Source: Blautia wexlerae DSM 19850
GTDB taxonomy: Bacteria; Bacillota; Clostridia; Lachnospirales; Lachnospiraceae
Length of the DNA stretch: 64,000 nt
Assembly: GCF_025148125.1 (NCBI RefSeq)
Contig: NZ_CP102267.1
Coordinates: forward strand, 4,350,501-4,414,500
Reading direction: 5' to 3'
Under the pieces are notes generated by a model. It worked only from the letters and a program-made list of their open reading frames with translations. It was not told the DNA's origin and did not search any database. A program made the position numbers and the translations under genes. Below, one piece after another: positions 19,104 through 26,664 of this stretch (positions are counted from its first letter, which is position 1; each line of letters begins with the position of its first letter).

Positions 19104-19124
19104 ATTCAGTTCATATGTTTATAA

Positions 19125-19160
19125 AGCAGACGGTTTCGATACGAAATCGTCTGCTTCTTT
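19125..19160 (+). terminator. Terminator of the ABC exporter operon
   Basis: The hairpin has arms GCAGACG (19126-19132) and CGTCTGC (19148-19154), with an inner TTTC/GAAA pairing, followed by TTCTTTCT. Confidence 0.85.
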
Positions 19161-19165
19161 CTGAA

Positions 19166-19219
19166 CTTACAGTTTTGTAAGCCAAAATTCACCTATTTGT
19201 AAGCTAAAATTGTTACCAT
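19166..19219 (+). promoter_or_regulatory. Response-regulator promoter P2
   Basis: CTTAC (19166), GTAAG (19177) and GTAAGCT (19199) have AATTCACCT at 19186-19194 and TACCAT at 19214-19219 preceded by TG. Every spacing equals that in P1. It starts six bases after the exporter terminator, so it should drive a new transcript rightwards. Confidence 0.7.
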
Positions 19220-19409
19220 TAAAACAGAAATTGATAATAAGCAGACAGTGCTTTACTTGAAAAAATCATAAATTTGTAGTTTCGTGCAAAACAAATATAG
19301 TATCTGCCGGACGACGGCAAAAGAAAAAAAGCCGTCGTACAGCAGCCCTATTCACGCGTCCGTTCTATCGTGCGGCGGCTTTGAAACAGGAGCCGCCGCT
19401 TCTTTTTGC
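19220..19409 (+). ncRNA. Possible short RNA from P2
   Basis: No gene is supported between P2 and a strong terminator. The segment has a hairpin ACGACGGC/GCCGTCGT (19311-19338) and ends with GCGGCGGCT/AGCCGCCGC (19372-19399) plus TTCTTTTT. A small RNA of roughly 180 bases controlled by the two-component system would fit. It could equally be the 5' leader of the sigma-factor mRNA with partial readthrough. Confidence 0.35.
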
Positions 19410-19445
19410 CTAAAATCTAACGACGACCCTACACCTTGCAATTTG

Positions 19446-19476
19446 GCATGGCGGCAATAGGAGGATGCCGCCATGC
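19446..19476 (+). promoter_or_regulatory. Start-codon hairpin over the leader ORF
   Basis: The perfect 11-base arms GCATGGCGGCA (19446-19456) and TGCCGCCATGC (19466-19476) enclose a nine-base loop holding the ribosome site AGGAGG. The ATG at 19,473 lies in the right arm. The structure should limit initiation. Confidence 0.7.
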
Positions 19477-19532
19477 ACTATAAAGTATTTCAACATAAAA
19501 CGACAAGACCCGTCTTGTCAAAAAAAGCCTGA
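19473..19532 (+). CDS. 19-residue leader peptide candidate
   Basis: ATG 19473 with AGGAGG eight bases upstream encodes MHYKVFQHKTTRPVLSKKA. The 3' half of the ORF encodes a perfect inverted repeat (GACAAGAC/GTCTTGTC, 19502-19519). It precedes an intrinsic terminator and then the sigma-factor gene, the classic arrangement for transcription attenuation. No protein family is recognised. Confidence 0.5.
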   Translation: MHYKVFQHKTTRPVLSKKA

Positions 19533-19611
19533 GATTTGTCCAGATACATTATGCTCCTCCACCGGCATTATCATGGCAGTATTTCCGGTATTATCATAGT
19601 GTATTTTGCTG

Positions 19612-19659
19612 CGCCAATTTCCTTTTATGGGAAACTGGCGTTTTTGTTTTCTCTTTTTT
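19612..19659 (+). terminator. Intrinsic terminator (attenuator) upstream of the sigma gene
   Basis: CGCCA-A-TTTCC (19612-19622) pairs with GGAAA-C-TGGCG (to 19640), followed by TTTTTGTTTTCTCTTTTTT. It lies between the leader ORF and the sigma gene, 90 bases before the latter. Direct repeats CCGGYATTATCAT (19562 and 19585) sit just before and could form alternative pairings. Confidence 0.75.
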
Positions 19660-19749
19660 AGAAAGGCATCCCGGATCTTACCGCTGCCGTTCGCCGCCTT
19701 CCGAGAGTTTGAAAACCATCCACTTTTCAAACTATTGGAGGTAACGGCT

Positions 19750-20205
19750 ATGAGTAAAAATCGTGAAGAAAGGACAAATTATTATCTTTACATAGATGGA
19801 CAGGCTGTGCTGGTAAGCGAACAGGTTTACCATGTGTATCAGCACTACGAGCGGAAAGAAGAATACTTTTCCTACGATTTGAAAACGGAAAAGTTCCAGA
19901 AAGAAACCGCAACTTTCCTGCCCAGCAGAGAGGATTCCTTTGAGCGCCTGCTGGAACAGGACAAGCAGTTTTCCGCTTCCGGTCAGCCCGTGGAGGAACA
20001 AGCTGTCTCGTCCGTTTGGCTGGAGGAATTATTACAACATCTGTCAGCGGATGAGAGGATTATTCTCCACAAACTGTATTTCGAGGATAAGTCAGAACGG
20101 ATTGTCAGCACAGAGCTTGGAATTTCCAAAACAGCTCTGCATCACCGCAAAGTCAAGCTGCTTCAAAAATTAAAAAAAATTTTAGAAAACATGGGGAAAG
20201 CATAG
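19750..20205 (+). CDS. Sigma-70-like factor of the conjugative element
   Basis: The protein has 151 residues. The N-terminal 80 are charged and of unknown fold (YYLYIDGQAVLVSEQVYHVYQ). The C-terminal 60 resemble sigma region 4, with SADERIILHKLYFEDKSERIVSTELGISKTALHHRKVKLLQKLKK as the helix-turn-helix. Small sigma-like factors of this type regulate excision or transfer in Tn916-like elements. The ATG follows TTGGAGG. A perfect inverted repeat AGTTTGAAAA/TTTTCAAACT (19706-19733) lies immediately before the ribosome site, and the attenuator is upstream. An IS110 copy lies about 100 bases downstream. Confidence 0.75.
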   Translation: MSKNREERTNYYLYIDGQAVLVSEQVYHVYQHYERKEEYFSYDLKTEKFQKETATFLPSREDSFERLLEQDKQFSASGQPVEEQAVSSVWLEELLQHLSADERIILHKLYFEDKSERIVSTELGISKTALHHRKVKLLQKLKKILENMGKA

Positions 20206-20398
20206 ACCAAAACCACTCTCCCAACGGGGAAATAAGTGAGAGGGTCTATCTCCCTCATGCAGCTTGCTACGAAAATAAAACTCGTAGCCAAAAACTGAAC
20301 CTTGACAACAAATGTTTTCAACAATTATGAAAGCATCACTATAAAGCAGTCACAGTATTGGCTGCCTGTAGTGAGAGATTGATCGTATTTAAGAAAGG

Positions 20399-21637
20399 CT
20401 AGCTTTGAGCTTCCACATGATAACCATGTTTTTCCAATTCCCGTATATAACGAGAAAGCTGTTTTTGTTCACAGTGCTTACGTCTTGTTTCAAAACAGGA
20501 TTCGTCAAATAGAGTTCCTTGTTTTAACATTGTGTAGATGATGACAAGAAGTTTTCGGGCAAGTGCGACAATCGCTTTTTTGGCTCCTTTTTTCTGTTTG
20601 ATTCTCCAGTACCATGCCGAAAGATAAGTGTTGCGTTTCCCTGCAATCACCCAGGCAATTTCGCAGAGCATACTTTTTATGTAAGGATTGCCTTTTGTGA
20701 CAGAGGTGCTTTTTCGTTTTCCAGCACTTTCGTTATTACCTGGGCACAAACCGGCCCATGAGCAGATGTGTTCCGCAGTTTTAAACGGCTTCATATCAAT
20801 ACCGATTTCAGCAATAATTGCACAGGAAGCAGTTGTGCTTATTCCATAGATGCTATTCAACTGCTCAACCTGCAGGGCAAATGGAGCCATATCTTCCTCG
20901 AGACTCGTTTCAATTTCAGCAAGATGTTTCTTTAAAGAATCATAATGAGTCATGAGAATCCTTAAAAATGCCTTTTGGTGTTCTGACAGTGTTCCGTTCA
21001 CGGACATGAGAATTTCATCAATACGGTTTCTGGTCTTGGTTTTGAGACAAGAATCTAAAGCAGTTTTATCAATCTGCCCATGTTCAACTAAATGCAGAAT
21101 GATGTTTCTACCCGAAGCGCCAAAAATATCAGAAATAAAGGATGATAGACGGAAGCCGGAACTTTGTAAAAATTTCTCAATCCTGTTCTTCTGTGACGTA
21201 ATATCGCGGATGACACTCTTACGGTAACGATTTAGATCGCGGAATTCCCGAATCCTTTTTTCGGGAATAAAACTTCCGTTCAAAAGTCCGGCGCGAAGCA
21301 AGGTGGAAATCCATTCGGAATCCCGCATATCGGTCTTTTTGCCAGGAACATTTTTCATATGGCGTGCATTTACAACAAGCAGGGTAATGTCACCAGAGAA
21401 AGCATCCTCCAGTATTTCATAAATCGGCATCCAATAGATACCGGTGCTTTCCATAGCTACATGATGGCAGTTTTTAGAAACGATCCAATTCCGTAATGCT
21501 ATCATATCCGGAATCAATGTAGAAAACTCACGGATTTCAGAACGGGTTGGCTTGCCCAGAGGACCAGTCAGGATACATGCAACAATTTTTTCTTTGTGGA
21601 CATCCAGTCCACAGGAAATTTCCAGAAGGTCTTTCAT
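20399..21637 (-). CDS. IS110-family DEDD transposase
   Basis: The protein has 412 residues. The N-terminal RuvC-like DEDD domain shows GLDVHKEKIVA (Asp), AMESTGIYW (Glu) and KTDMRDSEW (two Asp). The C-terminal Tnp_20 domain has LNSIYGISTTASCAIIAEIG, then CSWAGLCPGNNESAGKRKS with the serine characteristic of the family. The start at 21,637 follows AAAGGAG and gives the normal length. An upstream in-frame ATG would add 26 residues from the non-coding region and is rejected. IS110 enzymes use a bridge RNA to choose donor and target. Confidence 0.9.
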   Translation of the reverse strand: MKDLLEISCGLDVHKEKIVACILTGPLGKPTRSEIREFSTLIPDMIALRNWIVSKNCHHVAMESTGIYWMPIYEILEDAFSGDITLLVVNARHMKNVPGKKTDMRDSEWISTLLRAGLLNGSFIPEKRIREFRDLNRYRKSVIRDITSQKNRIEKFLQSSGFRLSSFISDIFGASGRNIILHLVEHGQIDKTALDSCLKTKTRNRIDEILMSVNGTLSEHQKAFLRILMTHYDSLKKHLAEIETSLEEDMAPFALQVEQLNSIYGISTTASCAIIAEIGIDMKPFKTAEHICSWAGLCPGNNESAGKRKSTSVTKGNPYIKSMLCEIAWVIAGKRNTYLSAWYWRIKQKKGAKKAIVALARKLLVIIYTMLKQGTLFDESCFETRRKHCEQKQLSRYIRELEKHGYHVEAQS

Positions 21638-21902
21638 ACAGAACAACTCCTTTACTATAGAATTGGCAGGAGATTTGCCCGAGATAATACGGACTTTGCT
21701 ACTCGTGCTATTCATAAAAGGTGCGACAATATGCTGTGCTCAAGGGCAAATCATTTACGTTGACAAACGGGGTGCAAATCCTCCAAGGTGCAATCAAACT
21801 TAATCCTGCCTAAGACTATTGTAAGGCAAAAAGAGAAGTGAAAAAAGTAGTGGAGTCAGTATCCTATTTTCATTATAGGCTGAGATAAGCTTTCATGATT
21901 CG
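21638..21902 (-). ncRNA. Candidate bridge RNA region of the IS110 copy
   Basis: The 265-base stretch 5' of the transposase is non-coding. It holds a nine-base perfect stem GATTTGCCC/GGGCAAATC (21672-21680 with 21744-21752). Just outside it is CGTTGACAAA (21759-21768), nearly identical to the element-flank CGTTGACAAC. IS110-group bridge RNAs come from this position and carry loops matching donor and target, so the match may be functional. The RNA ends are not determined. Confidence 0.5.
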
Positions 21903-21910
21903 TTGACAAC

Positions 21911-22372
21911 TGAATAGACGGCATTTCCGGTACATAACCCATGTACGAGCGAATCAGGCGCGCCGCGAAGATGGACAGCCCAGAGGAGGTGATGAACAAG
22001 ACTGTTCCGAGCGATCTACGCCAGCCTGAACCCTGAAAGCGGCATTTCGGGGCGCGATGACTGCATGGGGGAATAATGATACTTCCTCACGGCCTCCTAA
22101 AGACTTGGGAGGAACCCTGCGGCGCACGAGTAAAACGACGCTGCGGAGTTATGACAGCCGCGCCAGCGGAGACCGGAATGTCCCCATCGTCAGGGGTGCG
22201 TGGCAAATGTGGCGAGCATAAACCAAACTACAATACAGCAGCTACACCGATTGTCAGGTTCGCATAAACCCTCAACTTTATCGGTGCGGCTGCTTATCTT
22301 TATATGAATTGAGACAACCTGTTTCCTCATATCTTATGAAGAAGCAGGTTTTTCGACTGGAGGTGCGTCAAT
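21911..22372. other. Structured non-coding region before tnpW
   Basis: There is no gene I can support in these 460 bases. They contain GTACAT/ATGTAC (21930-21946), related segments GACGGCATTTCCGG and GCGGCATTTCGGGG, and a long hairpin whose arms begin GCAGC at about 22,240 and end GGCTGC at about 22,290 before TTATCTTTA. It may be an RNA leader or recombination region of ICE-A. A 63-codon ORF at 22,076 lacks a ribosome site. Confidence 0.4.
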
Positions 22373-22558
22373 ATGGATCAGAGGAATACCCCTACAACCT
22401 CCTACAAAGAGGTGAAAATCGGGAAAACCATTTACCGTGTGACCAGCTTTTTTTCGGGTGAAAAGGAGCTGGGAAAGACTTTGGAGCAGCTGGCCGTCCG
22501 GCGCGCCATGTCGGAGGTTTCCACACCTGCCAGCTGTTCCGCACACACGGCTACATAG
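22373..22558 (+). CDS. TnpW-family transposon protein
   Basis: The protein has 61 residues. The KIGKTIYRVTSFFSGEKELGKTLEQL core is typical of TnpW, a small protein encoded next to serine recombinases in Firmicutes transposons, function unknown. GGAGG lies nine bases before the ATG. A second TnpW-like gene is at 61,621. The recombinase pair follows after about 200 bases. Confidence 0.7.
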   Translation: MDQRNTPTTSYKEVKIGKTIYRVTSFFSGEKELGKTLEQLAVRRAMSEVSTPASCSAHTAT

Positions 22559-22766
22559 TCACACCATCCTCCCGGCTTTGCCGCTTCTCGCCTGCCGGCT
22601 CGGTCGGTGCTTCTAACCGCCTTCGGCGTTTAGAGGTCGCCACCGGCGACCCGCACCCTTGCGCGGCGATGGATTCTCCGTTACGATGTTCATGCAGGGA
22701 GATTCCCTGTGGAGCCATCACGCCGCACGAGGTATGGAATCTGAATTGTCGGGAGGGAAAATAAAG
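22559..22766. other. Intergenic region with GC-rich hairpins
   Basis: It is non-coding, with stem-loops including CCGCCTTCGGCG and GTCGCCACCGGCGAC. It is the presumed leader of the recombinase operon. Confidence 0.35.
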
Positions 22767-24434
22767 ATGACTACAAAAACATACAACGTCGGCATCTACT
22801 GCCGTTTGAGTAACGACGATGAACGCGACGGCGAATCCGTCAGTATCGAGAACCAGAAACTGCTGCTTCAGAACTATGTACAGCAGCGGGGCTGGAATGA
22901 GGTTGATACCTATATCGACGATGGATATTCAGGTACGAATTTTGACCGTCCTGGGGTCAAACGACTAATAGAGGATGCCAAGGCCAAGCGGATCAATGTG
23001 ATTCTGGTCAAGGACCTGTCCCGTTTTGGCCGTAACTACATCGAATTTGGACAGTACACAGACTACCTGTTCCCATCCCTGGGCTGTCGGTTTATCGCTC
23101 TGAACAACGGCATTGACACGGAAAGCACCAATGGCAGCACCGATGTCATGTGCTTTTTGAACTTATTTAACGAATTTTATAGCCGCGATACCAGCAAGAA
23201 AGTCAAGGCAGTTAAAAAAGCCTGCGCTGAAAACGGCAAATTCATGGGAACCTACCCCGCCTATGGCTACAAGCGGGACCCGGCGGATAAGCACCATCTG
23301 GTGATCGACGAGGACACCGCCCCGATTGTGCGCCGTATCTTTGAGATGCGGGCAGCCGGAACAGGGTTTCACGCCATCGCCGTCACGCTGAACGAAGAAG
23401 GCATCCCGTCCCCCGGTGTGCTGTACTACCAGCGCAAGGGACAGAGCGATCCGCGCCGGGTCAACCACAAATGGGCAGACCAGACGGTGAAAAACATCGT
23501 CCGCAGCGAGGTTTATATCGGCAACATGATCCAGGGAAAAACCGGAACGCTGTCGTATAAGTCTCGCAAACTCGTGGGCAAACCGGAGGAAGAATGGATT
23601 CGTGTGGAAGGGACCCATGAACCGATTATCTCACAGGAGCTGTGGGATACCGTGGTCAGCATTGACAAAAAGAAGGTACGGAAATCTTTTTCCGCTGATG
23701 GCTATAAGAGTATCTTCACCGGCCTTGTGTACTGTGCGGACTGCGGCTTCAAAATGAGAAATCAGGTGGAGCGATTCACCTATAAAGACGGAACACCGGG
23801 GCGGTACAGTTCCTTTATTTGCGGCAACTACTCCCGCAGCGGCAAGGGAGCCTGCACCATTCACACTATCTATGAAAATGTGCTGACCCAGCTGGTGTTG
23901 GAGGACATTCGGGAAAAGGCCCGTTTTGCAGAATATGACCCGGAGCAGCTGGTCCAGCAGATCATCCGCCTAAAGGATAAGGAAGCAAAAAGCCGCCTTT
24001 CCTCCTGTGAACAGGAGCTGAAAACATACACAGCGCGGCTTTCCGAGCTGGAACGGCTGATGCAGAATCTCTACGAGGATAAATGTGCCGGAACCATTCC
24101 GCAGACCGTTTTTCAAACCTTGATGCACAAATATGAAGCGGAACGGGCAAAAAAGTCCGAAGCCATCCCGGAACTGGAACACAAGGTCAAAAGCTATCTG
24201 GAAAACCGCACGGATGCGGACCGCTGGCTGACCATTATCCGCCAATACACAGAGATTACCGAGCTGGATGAATCCATTCTCTTTGAACTGGTGGACCGCA
24301 TTGAGGTGGGAGAAACCAAAAAAGTGGGTGGACAGCGGATTTGTGACCTCCGTGTTTACTACCGCTATGTCGGAAATGTGGACGCGGCGCTGTCGCAGGA
24401 AGAAAGGAGGCAGCCACTTGAAGAAGCAATATAA
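22767..24434 (+). CDS. Large serine recombinase, ICE-A first copy
   Basis: The protein has 555 residues. The resolvase domain has the catalytic Ser in GIYCRLSNDDE near residue 14, with DDGYSGTNFDRPG and KDLSRFGRNYIEFG. The recombinase domain and a zinc ribbon (CADCG...C-x-C) follow. A coiled coil lies near 400-480. The ATG at 22,767 follows GGAGGGAAAATAAAG; the frame is open upstream but has no ribosome site. Such enzymes integrate and excise ICEs at short cores. It overlaps the second recombinase by 17 bases. Confidence 0.88.
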   Translation: MTTKTYNVGIYCRLSNDDERDGESVSIENQKLLLQNYVQQRGWNEVDTYIDDGYSGTNFDRPGVKRLIEDAKAKRINVILVKDLSRFGRNYIEFGQYTDYLFPSLGCRFIALNNGIDTESTNGSTDVMCFLNLFNEFYSRDTSKKVKAVKKACAENGKFMGTYPAYGYKRDPADKHHLVIDEDTAPIVRRIFEMRAAGTGFHAIAVTLNEEGIPSPGVLYYQRKGQSDPRRVNHKWADQTVKNIVRSEVYIGNMIQGKTGTLSYKSRKLVGKPEEEWIRVEGTHEPIISQELWDTVVSIDKKKVRKSFSADGYKSIFTGLVYCADCGFKMRNQVERFTYKDGTPGRYSSFICGNYSRSGKGACTIHTIYENVLTQLVLEDIREKARFAEYDPEQLVQQIIRLKDKEAKSRLSSCEQELKTYTARLSELERLMQNLYEDKCAGTIPQTVFQTLMHKYEAERAKKSEAIPELEHKVKSYLENRTDADRWLTIIRQYTEITELDESILFELVDRIEVGETKKVGGQRICDLRVYYRYVGNVDAALSQEERRQPLEEAI

Positions 24435-26058
24435 GGTCGGCATTTACTGCCGCCTGAGCGTGGATGATGCCTCCAATTCCGCAAAGGCAAAAAACTATAT
24501 ACCCGGCGATGAATCTGCCAGCATAGAGAACCAGTACGAAATCCTCTCCAAATTTGTCATGCTCAACGGCTGGATGGAGGTCAAGACCTATCGGGACGAT
24601 GGGTACAGCGGTGGGAATTTTCAGCGGCCCGGATTTTTGGAAATGCTGGAGGATGCCCGCCACGGCCTGATTAACCTGATTCTGGTCAAAGACCTGTCCC
24701 GCCTGGGGCGTGACTTTGTGGAGGTAGGCCGCTATACGGATGTGATTTTCCCATCCCTGGGCTGCCGGTTTGTATCTGTGCTGGATTGTCTGGACAGCGA
24801 GGGTGACAACACCGATATGCTGCACTTCCGCAGTCTGATGAACGACTATCATCTAAAGGACCTGTCGGGGAAAATCAAATCGGTGCTGTACGCCAAAAAG
24901 AAAAGCGGCCAATATCTGACCGCCTATGCTCCTTACGGATACCGCAAGAGCGACGAGGATAAACACCGGCTGGTGGTGGATGAAGAAGCCGCCGCTGTGG
25001 TGCGGGAAATCTATCAGATGCGCTGTTCCGGCATGGCCTACGGTAAGATTGCGGCGGCGCTGAACAAGAAAGGCATCCTTTCTCCCCGCTGGTATTGGGA
25101 ACTGCACTACGGGAAAAAAGGCGGCTGCAAATACTCCAAACTGTGGACCTATGCCACGGTGAAAAATATTCTGAACGATACTGTTTATCTCGGCATAGTC
25201 ACACAAAACCGTACCGGCTCCCGTTCCTACAAGGATAAGACCATGATACAGAAGCCGGAAACAGAATGGATTTGCCATGAGGATGTCCACGAAGCAATCA
25301 TTGACCGGGAACTGTGGGAAACGGTTCAGGAAAAGAACCGGGCAGTGAAACAGCAGGTGGCAAATCATGCCGCCCCTATGCCCGCCCTGTTCACCGGCAA
25401 ACTGGTCTGTGCCGATTGTGGGCATCCTCTGGCAGCCACCCGCGAGACCCAGCGCAGAAAAAACGGGACATCCAAGCGATATGTTTCCTATATCTGCTCC
25501 CACTTTGCCACCACCGGACGCAGTGCCTGTTCCTGGCATCGGATTTATGAAATCTCGCTGAAAACGCTGGTGCTGAATGAAATCAGGGCGCACAGTCAAG
25601 CAATAGCGCAGGATGAAAATGCTGTGCTGGACAAGCTGAGACAGCAGATACTTTCCGAAAGCACAGCCAGGCAAGAGGATTCCAAACTGGAAATCAGCCG
25701 GTTGCGGCGGCGTATCGGAGAGCTGGAACACATGACCGCCAAACTTTACGAGGATAAGGTCAGCGGCATAATCAATAACGATACCTTTGCGGTCCTGATT
25801 CAGAAAAGTGAACAGGAACGCATCCAAAAGGCAGAGCGTCTGGAGGTTCTTCTGGCAGAGGAACGAAAAGCCCAGCAAGAGGTTGAAAATATCCGACAAT
25901 GGGCAAGCATCGTCTGCCGCTATCTGGATGTGCAGGAGCTTGACCGGGAAATCGTTGAGGAACTGATTGACCATATCGAGATCGGAGAACGCTCCGTCAT
26001 AGACGGCCAGCGCCATCAGGACATTAAAATCTTTTACCGCTTTGTTGGTGTGGTATAA
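24418..26058 (+). CDS. Large serine recombinase, ICE-A second copy
   Basis: The protein has 546 residues and starts at TTG 24418, chosen because AAAGGAGG lies seven bases upstream and the family sequence begins there (KKQYKVGIYCRLSVDDA). Catalytic Ser lies in YCRLS, then DDGYSGGNFQRPGF, KDLSRLGRDFVEVG and a zinc ribbon CADCGHPL...C-x-H. It lies inside the 3' end of the first recombinase gene, so translation is coupled. It differs clearly from its neighbour, so a two-protein recombinase rather than a recent duplicate is likely. Confidence 0.87.
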   Translation: MKKQYKVGIYCRLSVDDASNSAKAKNYIPGDESASIENQYEILSKFVMLNGWMEVKTYRDDGYSGGNFQRPGFLEMLEDARHGLINLILVKDLSRLGRDFVEVGRYTDVIFPSLGCRFVSVLDCLDSEGDNTDMLHFRSLMNDYHLKDLSGKIKSVLYAKKKSGQYLTAYAPYGYRKSDEDKHRLVVDEEAAAVVREIYQMRCSGMAYGKIAAALNKKGILSPRWYWELHYGKKGGCKYSKLWTYATVKNILNDTVYLGIVTQNRTGSRSYKDKTMIQKPETEWICHEDVHEAIIDRELWETVQEKNRAVKQQVANHAAPMPALFTGKLVCADCGHPLAATRETQRRKNGTSKRYVSYICSHFATTGRSACSWHRIYEISLKTLVLNEIRAHSQAIAQDENAVLDKLRQQILSESTARQEDSKLEISRLRRRIGELEHMTAKLYEDKVSGIINNDTFAVLIQKSEQERIQKAERLEVLLAEERKAQQEVENIRQWASIVCRYLDVQELDREIVEELIDHIEIGERSVIDGQRHQDIKIFYRFVGVV

Positions 26059-26059
26059 T

Positions 26060-26098
26060 GAGAAAAAGAAAAGACCCGGCTGCATCCGCAGTCCGGGC
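26060..26098 (-). terminator. Intrinsic terminator at the ICE-A right end
   Basis: GACCCGGCTGC and GCAGTCCGGGC pair around ATCC. On the minus strand the stem is followed by TCTTTTCTTTTTCTC. It lies just after the second recombinase. Confidence 0.7.
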
Positions 26099-26167
26099 AT
26101 ACACCTGACAACATTCTATAAAAACGGTTTGCGATTGAACCGCATCGCTTTGTCGAAAAAGAGTGAT

Positions 26168-26614
26168 TCAGCAGAACACCCTTCCCAAACAGCTTATGTT
26201 CTTCATGATATTCAGAAAAGGGGCAAACTCACTGGTTTCTTGACGGTCACTGTCAATACCATTATTGATTGCTATAAATCGAACTTCCTTTTCTCTAAAC
26301 AGAATGTCAGTGAAAAAACCTACTTGCAGATGATCTCTGCCGATTCTGGACATATCTTTGCAGATACAGGCAGTGATTTCTCCGTTTTTAACACCTTCAA
26401 CAAGTCTGTTCCATGAAGGTCTGTCAAAAGTCGCTCCACTCCAACCATCATCGGTAAAATGAACAAGATTCGTAAAACCATGTTTCATAGCATAATCTTC
26501 AAGCATTTGCTTTTGATGAACTATACTGTTACTCTCTCCAGCATTATCATCATCACGAGACAGTCTTTCATACAAAGCAGTAATGCCATTGCTTCTATCT
26601 TTTTTTCTTCTCAT
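26168..26614 (-). pseudogene. Serine recombinase of element B, truncated by ICE-A
   Basis: The first 139 residues are a normal resolvase domain: catalytic Ser in ALYERLSRDDD, DDGWSGATFDRPSW, KDMSRIGRDHLQVG, ending FAPFLNIM. After KN at about 26,200 the sequence leaves the family, where NEWY is expected, and stops after nine unrelated residues. GAAAGGAG precedes the ATG. The missing 400 residues should lie at the left end of ICE-A outside the window. The break is near GA, the kind of core used by TndX-like enzymes. Confidence 0.8.
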
Positions 26615-26664
26615 GCTGAACTCCTTTCTTCAATTCCTATCCACTCCTTACGCTCACAAAATAT
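26204..26664 (-). mobile_element. Element B, visible 460-bp end
   Basis: This is the segment between the topB break and the recombinase break. It holds only the start of the recombinase gene, 50 bases from the element end, which is the usual place. The remainder should lie left of the window. Confidence 0.65.

Larger units (their letters stand above)
20302..21910 (-). mobile_element. IS110-family insertion sequence
   Basis: TTGACAAC occurs at both edges (20302-20309 and 21903-21910). Removing one copy with the 1.6-kb interior rejoins the outer sequence as AACCTTGACAAC|TGAATAGACGG, consistent with precise insertion. There are no terminal inverted repeats, as expected for IS110. The transposase is on the minus strand, with about 90 bases after it and about 265 bases before it. 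Confidence 0.75.
1..26203 (+). mobile_element. ICE-A, right-hand part of an integrative conjugative element
   Basis: This stretch is one plus-strand block of conjugative-element genes: giant helicase/methyltransferase, DUF3848/3849, MobC, MOBP relaxase, regulatory genes, sigma factor, TnpW and two serine recombinases. The recombinases lie at the right end, as is usual for this ICE type. The right boundary is placed at about 26,200 because the minus-strand recombinase of the neighbouring element loses its family sequence there. The left end and the VirD4/VirB4 genes must lie outside the window. The boundary comes from protein alignment by eye, so it is good to a few bases only. Confidence 0.75.

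Noticed and set aside
22076..22267. 63-codon ORF before tnpW
   Set aside because: There is no ribosome site, and Pro/Ala/Arg-rich residues come from structured GC-rich DNA. It is better described as a structured non-coding region.
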